DNA from: Ciona savignyi
Lineage: Eukaryota; Chordata; Ascidiacea; Phlebobranchia; Cionidae
DNA length: 64,000 nt
NCBI GenBank assembly: GCA_000149265.1
Contig: CH002344.1
Location: 946,825 to 1,010,824, forward strand
Direction: 5' to 3'
The position numbers and the translations under genes were made by a program. Each line of letters opens with the position of its first letter. The stretch's first letter is position 1. The notes under the pieces are model-generated. The model was not told where the DNA came from, made no database searches, and saw only the letters and a list, made by a program, of their open reading frames with translations. Shown here piece by piece: positions 57,404 to 64,000 of the stretch.

Positions 57404-59403
57404 CCCCCCCAACTATATTCAACCTCCTCCTGGAGGTTACAAATGTCCATATCGTGAAAATACTCTGGCTTACGACGTGTACGCCTTGGCCAAGCTAGCC
57501 TTTGCGGTAGTGTCAATCCACTCTCAATTTTATGTGATTGGTGTGGGTGTGTGCTCGCTATCCTCTCGTTGTCCGTTCGCTCTTCTCGATAGCATCTCGC
57601 GTTCAATTCCTCCGATGCTGCCTCCACAACCGGTTCCACTTTCCAACTACGTCCAACCATTGGTTGCGATAATTTTATCGGGCTTTTTCCCACGCTGCTC
57701 TCCTTAGTTTGGTCAGTCTCATGTCGTTTACCATTAATTCGTTGGAAATCTCCAGTTGTCCGGTTTACTTTTTCATTGTACTTTCCATCCTTACATATCA
57801 ACTGTGGTGTCGGTAACGTATATCGGGACATTTTCTTCTCCAACTTCAGCTGCCCCTGCAGACCGTTTAGGTTGCTCAAATGACCTTCGTACCTGTCACT
57901 CAAAGTGTCGGAGCCCAACAGATCGCCCACCGAGCAATGTGTTCTGCCTGCCGGGTTCTCGGATGCGCAGTTCATCATCAAATCCGTATCAGCAGAAACT
58001 TGAACAGATTCCACTACCTGTATTTCTTTGCGTTCAGGAATAAAATATTTGTTTAATAAGGGAATGCTTTCTTCGCCCGACCACATAACATTGGTTCTGT
58101 AACATAACCGACACCGGTTATTTTGTATAAAATCCAAGCCCAAAATAAACTTGTGACTTTTATCTCCCGATACGTAAACTTTAGTGAAAACATTTAATCC
58201 ACCAACGGTAAGCATAATACTCGTGGTTCCCAAAATCCCCACCGTTTTGTCATCGGCGCCAACAAACCGAACATTACGAGGCAAATCTGAGAGTCTTGTA
58301 CCCGGCTGTATTTCGTTCAGCACGTCCTTCCGTATTACTGAGATTGTTGATCCAGTATCAACTAAAACGCTCATTTTAACATTATTTACAAGGATATTAG
58401 CAAAACGATGCAACTCAGTCGGTTTAGTACAGCCTACTTTTTCGATTTTAGCTTGGGCATTGGTTTTGCTTACGTTCATTTGAAGATTTTCCATTTCAGG
58501 GATCCTTTGATAGCTTAGTCGCCTGTGAATAATTTCACGTTCATCAAACCTTCTGCTCCTGGTGGAAACACGTCTTCTCCCGTCTATCTTGCTTAATGGC
58601 CGCTGGATATCAGGGCAAAATCGCCTAATATGTCCGCGTCGACCACAACTAAAACACTTACGGTCGACAGACGATGAGCCGTACTCTGTTGGTCGGTTTA
58701 AAATCGGATGAGGTTGTTGCCGTGTCTCGCGCTCTCCGAATTCTAAAAATGTGCGTTGTAGGCTTTCGATGCTTGCGTTCATCGCCTGTATCCCTTGCAC
58801 GATTTCGTTTTGAAGAGCGATCTGTTTTAACGATTCTTCCGGGTTTGGCGTGGTCCTCAAAGGAGATGATATCGTAGCTATCTCTAACGAATGTGAAGCT
58901 GTCGCTTGCAAAATCAATTGCGCGGCTGACCAGAAATCTCGCGAATAATCAATTCTAGTTGGGATTGTTTTTGCCAACTCGCGGTCTAGTATTCCGTTCG
59001 TTAACACCATATACGTCACTTCATTACGGAGATGTGCTTCCTCATCCAGAGAATATGCACGATCACCTAGCTGCTTAACGGCGAACACGAATTGTTGGTT
59101 ATTTTCGTGTGGCATTTGATGACGCCTCATTAGCGCTGCTCGCATGGACTCACGTTTAGCATTGCCACCACTCAAGCCTAGAGTACGCTCGATTAACGTC
59201 TTATACGGTATCTCGTAAATACAAGCATCTTTCGCCTGAATTTGCCATCGTAATTCTTCGGGAATTGACGTAAGAAATAAGTGACGCTTAACCTCGTCAG
59301 TTGCCTTCACACTCTCACAATAAGAGTTGAACACCCTTATAAAATCGGCAAGATCTTGGTTGGGCGAAAATACGGGCGGGGACATAAATAAATTAAAAGA
59401 CAT
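57382..59403 (-). CDS. Gag plus aspartic protease polyprotein of the LTR element
   Basis: A 673-aa frame from the first ATG (59403); a TTG-extended reading starts at 59415. The first 240 residues are a helical gag-like region (DFWSAAQLILQ, QQFVFAVKQLGDRAY). Residues 250-263 are CFSCGRRGHIRRFC, a CX2CX4HX4C nucleocapsid knuckle followed by an Arg-rich stretch. Residues about 345-430 are a retropepsin domain with SVLVDTGSTISVI and ILGLDFI. The last 200 residues are hydrophilic and end with TRRKPEYFHDMD, like the basic tail after integrase in gypsy-type Pol. This suggests a large in-frame deletion removed reverse transcriptase to integrase while keeping one reading frame. No internal stops. Confidence 0.88.
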   Translation of the reverse strand: MSFNLFMSPPVFSPNQDLADFIRVFNSYCESVKATDEVKRHLFLTSIPEELRWQIQAKDACIYEIPYKTLIERTLGLSGGNAKRESMRAALMRRHQMPHENNQQFVFAVKQLGDRAYSLDEEAHLRNEVTYMVLTNGILDRELAKTIPTRIDYSRDFWSAAQLILQATASHSLEIATISSPLRTTPNPEESLKQIALQNEIVQGIQAMNASIESLQRTFLEFGERETRQQPHPILNRPTEYGSSSVDRKCFSCGRRGHIRRFCPDIQRPLSKIDGRRRVSTRSRRFDEREIIHRRLSYQRIPEMENLQMNVSKTNAQAKIEKVGCTKPTELHRFANILVNNVKMSVLVDTGSTISVIRKDVLNEIQPGTRLSDLPRNVRFVGADDKTVGILGTTSIMLTVGGLNVFTKVYVSGDKSHKFILGLDFIQNNRCRLCYRTNVMWSGEESIPLLNKYFIPERKEIQVVESVQVSADTDLMMNCASENPAGRTHCSVGDLLGSDTLSDRYEGHLSNLNGLQGQLKLEKKMSRYTLPTPQLICKDGKYNEKVNRTTGDFQRINGKRHETDQTKESSVGKSPIKLSQPMVGRSWKVEPVVEAASEELNARCYREERTDNERIASTHPHQSHKIESGLTLPQRLAWPRRTRRKPEYFHDMDICNLQEEVEYSWGGVKDWSM
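57404..57412 (-). promoter_or_regulatory. Polypurine tract of the LTR element
   Basis: Minus-strand TTGGGGGGG directly abuts the 3' LTR and would prime plus-strand synthesis. It is also coding (Trp-Gly-Gly of the ORF). Confidence 0.65.
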
Positions 59404-59480
59404 AACGAACGTCAATTTTAAAAACTATAAAAACGAGTTCTCGCTGCAGGGTAAACTAAGACAGACTAAGCAATTACAGG

Positions 59481-59498
59481 GTCCTGGCAGGATCGCCA
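59481..59498 (-). other. Candidate primer-binding site of the LTR element
   Basis: Minus-strand TGGCGATCCTGCCAGGAC lies 3 bases inside the 5' LTR; TGG pairs with the CCA end of a tRNA. I could not assign the tRNA. Confidence 0.5.
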
Positions 59499-59501
59499 AT
59501 T

Positions 59502-60077
59502 TGTTACGGCCTTTTTGCGCCTAAGAGAGTGTGGTCCCAGAACCCTGTTCTAACGGCCAATCCTGAGACCTGTCTGCCTTAGTCTACTGTAAATAATACG
59601 CCGTTACGATAGGGCGATTTAATAAAACGTAAAAGATTAACACGGCTAAAAGAATAATAAAACTGCGACAAACGTCAACTGGTATCCGATAACAGTACAC
59701 GACCACGATGTCACTCAATACACCGTACAATACTCAATACTCAATCGTAATACTCAAAGATACAGCTTACTCGCGAAACGACACGATCAACAATCAAAAT
59801 ACCATCCGACCGTTGGGATGCACAACGAGAACTCATTCTTTAGATCCATATTTCGAACGGACTACAATAAAAGCGCGCGCAAACAAACAGGTGCGAACTA
59901 ATAATTATCTGTGCGTGCGGGTAGAAACGGCTAGAACGCCTGAAGAGGTGCAACTTACGAACACGAATTGAATAAAGATAAGTGCAAAGTGACACGATTA
60001 AAGTGGAAAAGTTACATATAACACACAAAACCAAAATACCAATAACCCTAAAACATTACATTGACCAATCCATTACA
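59502..60077 (-). repeat. 5' LTR (right)
   Basis: Partner of 56830-57403, differing by a few substitutions and a 2-bp length change. Confidence 0.92.
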
Positions 60078-60154
60078 ATTCTAAAGAAAAGGGGTTTCCA
60101 CACATTAGCTGCATTGGCCGTTCAAATATTCAAATATGTGCAAATTATGGTGAT

Positions 60155-60306
60155 TTATTTGGCATAAGATATAACAGAGTAAAATTGTACTGTGAGGTAG
60201 GTATACGTAAAAGTAATATGTCTAGACAGCAATTTATCCTTTAACTCTACGTCCATAAATTCCGATTGGGCGACGGTGAAAATGTTTTTCCAATATCCGA
60301 TTTCCC
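60155..60306 (-). CDS. Last exon of a second sulfotransferase (orphan or partial)
   Basis: Minus-strand acceptor CATCTCAG, then, in phase 1, GEIGYWKNIFTVAQSEFMD, which matches the last exon of the neighbouring sulfotransferase (GEVGDWKNHLTVAQSEMID) in sequence and phase. It runs 50 codons to TAA at 60155, longer and diverged at the end. This is the 3'-phosphate-binding tail of the PAPS fold. No other exons of such a gene are seen up to 64000, so they are either beyond the window or lost. Confidence 0.7.
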
Positions 60307-60412
60307 CTGAGATGAATTAAAAAGATTCTTTAATAAAAATTGGGATCAATTAATGATGGGTTTGTGGCAGGCTAGATTACCTTAATATTTGCAAAAGCTA
60401 AAGGTGCTGTCG

Positions 60413-60580
60413 TAAGGCTGGTCAAGATGAGTTTGGTCTTAATTTTTTAGCCAAAAGTGTCTACAGTCTACACTAAGACTGAGTGAAAAGTGCTTAGGTT
60501 TAATTTTTAAGCCAGGAGTGTTGAAACTTGGGCAATGATCAAGACGTGCTTGGGCTTAATTTTTAAACCAGTATGTGCAG
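60413..60580 (+). repeat. Short tandem repeat, about 65-bp unit, 2-3 copies
   Basis: Units share 'ttnggcttaatttttaagcca' and 'agtgtctacag/agtgttgaaac'. Diverged. Confidence 0.5.
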
Positions 60581-60853
60581 CGCATTCTTTTTTGGTATAA
60601 CATTTCTTTGTGGCAATCAACAATTACAAGGCATAATTGGGGCAAGCGTGTATGTTTTATATGCCCATTTCAGGCTTGCAAAGATTGGAATTTGCTCTCA
60701 GGCGAAATATTTAGGTTGAGGGAAGCGTGAACTGACCGAAGTGAAACTTGTTCGCCCAATAAAACAAACAAATAATTAAGTATGTTTGTTACGGATATAT
60801 ATTTTCTATATTGTGAGCGTTAACACTGAATTATCCGACAGATGATATGTCCT

Positions 60854-61062
60854 ACCGATCGAAACTGGTCGCTATCTAGTCGATTGTGTACTTTGGCAAG
60901 GCACTTAACGGACATAGATTGAACTCAGCGGATTGAAGGGTTCTGCTATATTAAAGAAACATGTGAATCATACCCAACACTTCAACAGCTCCGGTAACCC
61001 GACGATGGCGCAGGTGGTCTGACGATTGATTTTTCAATTCACTGAGATAAACATAATTATCT
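60854..61062 (+). repeat. SINE, head-truncated, with body losses
   Basis: 'cctaccgatcgaaactggtc', 'ggcaaggcacttaacggaca', 'gctccggtaacccgacgatg' and 'gataaacataattatc'. Confidence 0.75.
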
Positions 61063-61424
61063 CTCCCCGTCCAGACTGACCAACAGTTGGTATTAAGACT
61101 ATTTATAGTGATGTCCAAAAAAGCGAACTGCCTTATAACAGTTATCCCCTTATTATCAAACAACCTTTATTATGTTGCCAGATTACCACCACCTATTCGA
61201 AAAATAGTTGATTTTAGTTTCAAAGTCCTGCGCTGGTGCCTTTATTCTTAAAAAAGGAACACTGGTCTACAACATTCGATAGTTCTTCAACTGTCCAAAA
61301 AGTTGGCATTGCTTTTAATCTCAGTCTCTGTATCTAGGGGACGAATTAAAAATATGTTTTTATTTAAATCCTACGTTTTGGGTTCCGTATGTGTTGCCTG
61401 TCCGTGTAGTAGTTTCTCGGAGCG

Positions 61425-61487
61425 AAGTACAGCTCGAACCGTCAGATCAGATTGTGCTCATCGTTAGACTACACCAGGGCTTTTACA
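61425..61487 (-). repeat. tRNA-like fragment
   Basis: Minus strand 'ggtgtagtctaacgatgagc' and 'cggttcgagctgtac' look like decayed A- and B-box regions 35 bp apart. No cloverleaf. The surroundings 61070-61860 show nothing else. Confidence 0.35.
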
Positions 61488-61867
61488 CTATGCTTTATAT
61501 ATTATTAAGATGTAGTACACATGAGATAGCCTTTTCAGATGTTGATTTGTTTCAATCTTTTTAGCGCCCAGCTGACCGGCCGGTCGTTTAAATGCATCAG
61601 CAGTAATTTATATCAAGCTCGGTAATACAAAAACGATACCGCATTAATTTGGGAGAAGTATGAATCAGCTATTTCGTCCTATTTATCCCACCATGCGACT
61701 GGACATTAGCAAAATGAGTGTTAGGTCATTTTTATCAAAGCCATGGATGTGTATATCTACTCAGGAATTACATGACATGATACATGACTCAATAAATTAC
61801 ATGGTAACAAGGCTATAAGGTATATATAACTAGAGGCTGCTCACCTTTCGGCGTTAAAATTATATTT

Positions 61868-62005
61868 GCGGAAATACTACAGGATAGTAGAGGGGCAAGG
61901 ACGGAAACTACACATTAAAATAAAACAAATTAGCGCATTAATTGTGTTAGTTTAGGGCTGGAGTTAGAGTAAGGTTTACTTCTGGGGTTAGGATTTTTGT
62001 TGTTT
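61868..62005. mobile_element. MITE fragment (palindrome-ended family)
   Basis: 'ggaaactacacattaaaat' and 'ggctggagttagagtaaggt'-type words match the interior of 23357-23573; the right end is missing. Confidence 0.5.
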
Positions 62006-63190
62006 TTGTTTTGTGTATTTTATTATATTGGCACTTTGTGGTCCCTGTGTGCCATTCTAAAAAGAATTTTATTATATAATGTTGGCTGACATAGTTACCA
62101 TAAAATGCAAGGGCGAAATAATAATTTTTATTACGTAGGAGGATGTGGTTATGAGGTATTATCAAAAAATATGCTAACCAGAGACAACAAACGAAAGAAA
62201 TCGTTGCATTCTCACCACGATATGTTATGTCTGAATGCAAGTGTGCCGACTGTGAGTGTATTACTGAGATATTACATATTGTATTCGGCTAGAAAGCTTG
62301 GTTGTCGTACCATGTGCACCATGTAAGACCAGGTGTCCACATGATAACAAAGTATAGCAAACTAACTAAGACATGTCACCAGTGCCTTGTAATATTTGAT
62401 TATAATGGTTTGTGAGGACCCGTTTCACTTCCTCGCATATACTCGTAGTGGTTTCGGCACATGATGTGTCAGTAACCCCGCATGTTTTGCTAACAATTCT
62501 TCCCGGAGTCGCATGGGATGCTTTCAGTGTCTCGTGGTGTCCCCAGCCTCACCGGGCACTCGTTGCGAATAATGCACAAGTGTTTTTACGGTCTTTGGCA
62601 ACTTTAGAAACTAAGCCCGGTAAAAAATATTTCAAGCTGATTTAAATGGAAGTACTGAAATAAGCAGAAAATGCCATATAACTTATGCTGAATGGTAACA
62701 CTTAAGTTAACGCTGTGCGCGTAATGCAAGGACTTGCACAATGACCATAATAAATCATGTAAGAACTTGCACAATTACCATAAATTACCATAAACAACAT
62801 ATACAAATGGACCAAATTTACCTACGAATATTTAACATTGTTAGCAGCTGAAGAAGCAAGTATAAAATACTCACAAGAGCTTGGAATTTTAATGAAAGTT
62901 TACACGGATAGACGAACCTCAATTTGTACTAGATACCAACTAAGCCAAGGTTTATGTAAACTTAATATTTTGATTAATTGACAAGGAATACACCCGCCTA
63001 AAATCAATAAAAATATCCTCACGATCAGTAGAATAGTAGGCCTACGCAGGGGATGGTTGAAAAGGATTGTTGGAACTGTCTTTGTAATAGGTCATTACTT
63101 AGCGTTACAGCGGTCCAGATGAATGCTACAAAAGGCTTGTTATAGTCGTTGTATCTGTGTCAAAGCCAGTGACAGGTTGATCGTTTAGTC
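62005..63190. other. Intergenic stretch with no supported gene
   Basis: A locally GC-richer island at 62410-62630 contains a 77-codon plus frame without an ATG (SVTPHVLLTILPGVAWDAF...) that resembles no family I know; it may be an exon or a decayed gene. The rest is AT-rich. Confidence 0.35.
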
Positions 63191-63445
63191 TTACTGTGGT
63201 TGTCGTATTCCAGTAGTTTTTCTGCACAAATCAGATGTGGCTGATTTGTTTAAACTGGCAAGATCAGACACTTCACCAAGAGTTGCAACAGTATACAGTG
63301 GAGACAACACAGATGCATTTCTAGATGAACCTTTATACACAGGTGTATTGGATTTGGCTTCAGAATCAGCATAAACAGTACGAGAGATCAGTTTAACCAA
63401 GGAACAAATTACACATAGAGTTCGTAGTATCAGATGTTGCGACAA
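63191..63445 (-). CDS. Possible terminal exon or ORF of unknown gene
   Basis: An 84-codon minus frame rich in Ser, Thr and Lys (YADSEAKSNTPVYKGSSRN, LGEVSDLASLNKSATSDL) preceded by a hydrophobic stretch (LCVICSLVKLIS). The composition looks more coding-like than its surroundings, perhaps the cytoplasmic tail of a membrane protein. No family is recognised and splice borders are uncertain. Confidence 0.25.
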   Translation of the reverse strand: MSQHLILRTLCVICSLVKLISRTVYADSEAKSNTPVYKGSSRNASVLSPLYTVATLGEVSDLASLNKSATSDLCRKTTGIRQPQ

Positions 63446-63533
63446 CTTTCAGGTTTGTAAGTCTTTGGGCATATCTTTTATCCCATGCTCATATTTTAGT
63501 TATACAACAAGCACACAGTTAAGTTAAAGAAGC

Positions 63534-63823
63534 TTTTACAGTGTGTGAATAAGTAGATATGACTTTTAATTTGAACAACTTATTAGATACCACTGGGTTG
63601 GAGCAATGTAAAGTGTCGTGCTCAGGTGCACAGTAATACACCTCATGCCCACAGATGAGTTGCTAAAGGTATTACAGTGTGTGGTTAATCAGACTTGATT
63701 TTTATTTAGACGACTTATTAGATACCACTGGATTGAAGCAATGTAAAATGGCTTGCTCAGGTGCACAGTTATACACCTCATGCCAACAGTGGAGCACAGT
63801 AATACACCTCATGCCCACAGTCG
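63534..63823 (+). repeat. Tandem repeat, about 135-bp unit, 2.2 copies
   Basis: 'acttattagataccactggg' / 'gagcaatgtaaa', 'tgctcaggtgcacagt' and 'atacacctcatgcccacag' occur in order twice, with a third short piece at 63790-63823. It ends at a SINE tail. Confidence 0.8.
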
Positions 63824-63831
63824 AGATCAAT

Positions 63832-64000
63832 GGATAGGATAGGATAGGATATTCATGTTTATCCCCGTGAATGGGAAAACCTAGGGGGTTATCACACGGG
63901 CAATCGTCAGATCACCTCGCGCCCATCGTCGGGTTACCGGAGCTATTGCAGTGTGTTGTATATGATAGACACGTTCCTTCAATTTGGTAGAACCCATTAA
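63832..64000 (-). repeat. tRNA-derived SINE, cut by the window end
   Basis: Well-preserved minus-strand copy with a four-unit GGATA tail. The head lies beyond 64000. Confidence 0.9.

Larger units (their letters stand above)
56830..60077 (-). mobile_element. Non-autonomous LTR retrotransposon (gag-protease only), young
   Basis: Two LTRs (56830-57403, 59502-60077) of 574 and 576 bp differ at only a handful of positions and begin TGT and end ACA. The host duplication is ATTC (56826-56829 and 60078-60081). The element reads on the minus strand: the 5' LTR is the right one, followed by a candidate primer-binding site TGGCGATCCTGCCAGGAC near 59498-59481, one gag-protease ORF, and a purine tract TTGGGGGGG directly before the left LTR. 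Reverse transcriptase, RNase H and integrase are absent, so it must borrow them. The protease and gag type suggest a Ty3/gypsy relative. Confidence 0.92.

Overview
The window is 64 kb of AT-rich animal nuclear DNA. Genes are split by introns (53 bp to several kb) with GT-AG borders, and the space between them is filled with short interspersed repeats. Protein types (collagen-stalk C-type lectin, cytosolic-type sulfotransferase, ENPP, PDSS1), very small introns, pyrimidine-AG sites just upstream of two start codons (possible spliced-leader trans-splice acceptors) and several compact transposon families fit an ascidian tunicate such as Ciona. That assignment is inference; no species-specific marker was checked. 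Two N runs (8425-8524, 46985-47091) show this is a draft assembly.

Left part (1-15.3 kb, all genes on the minus strand). A multi-exon gene runs from 11203 down to at least 561. It encodes an endonuclease/exonuclease/phosphatase (EEP) domain, most like TDP2, in which most catalytic motifs are altered. An acidic and Ser/Asn/Pro-rich tail follows, and splice phases allow a join to exons resembling the eIF4G C-terminal (W2-type) domain. Upstream lie a small collagen plus C-type-lectin gene (12456-13561) and a short secreted-peptide gene (15015-15227).

Middle part. A nearly intact L1/Tx1-like LINE (about 15.5-21.05 kb, plus strand) has ORF1, an endonuclease frame and a reverse-transcriptase frame, with the last two offset at an ATGA overlap. 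Next come two complete plus-strand genes that I could rebuild exon by exon with consistent phases: an ENPP4/5-like membrane phosphodiesterase (25253-32901, 9 exons, 452 aa) and PDSS1, the long-chain prenyl diphosphate synthase of ubiquinone synthesis (35673-42695, 8 exons, 390 aa). PDSS1 intron 2 is mostly two transposons, one pogo-like with TA duplication and one piggyBac-like with TTAA duplication.

Right part. A complete 7-exon sulfotransferase gene (46786-49842, minus, 348 aa) is followed at 60155-60306 by a lone last exon of a paralogue. Between them is a young LTR retrotransposon (56830-60077, minus) carrying gag and protease but no reverse transcriptase or integrase; a paralogous empty site at about 55.5 kb confirms its ATTC target duplication.

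The commonest repeat is a tRNA-derived SINE of about 290 bp with A and B boxes at its head and a TATCC-type tail; more than 30 copies or pieces are present on both strands. Other repeats are a second tRNA-like SINE family, palindromic MITEs, an AT-rich family carrying a GGGAATTCCCC-type palindrome, and several minisatellites inside introns. The genes look functionally unrelated; no operon or gene cluster with a shared pathway is visible.
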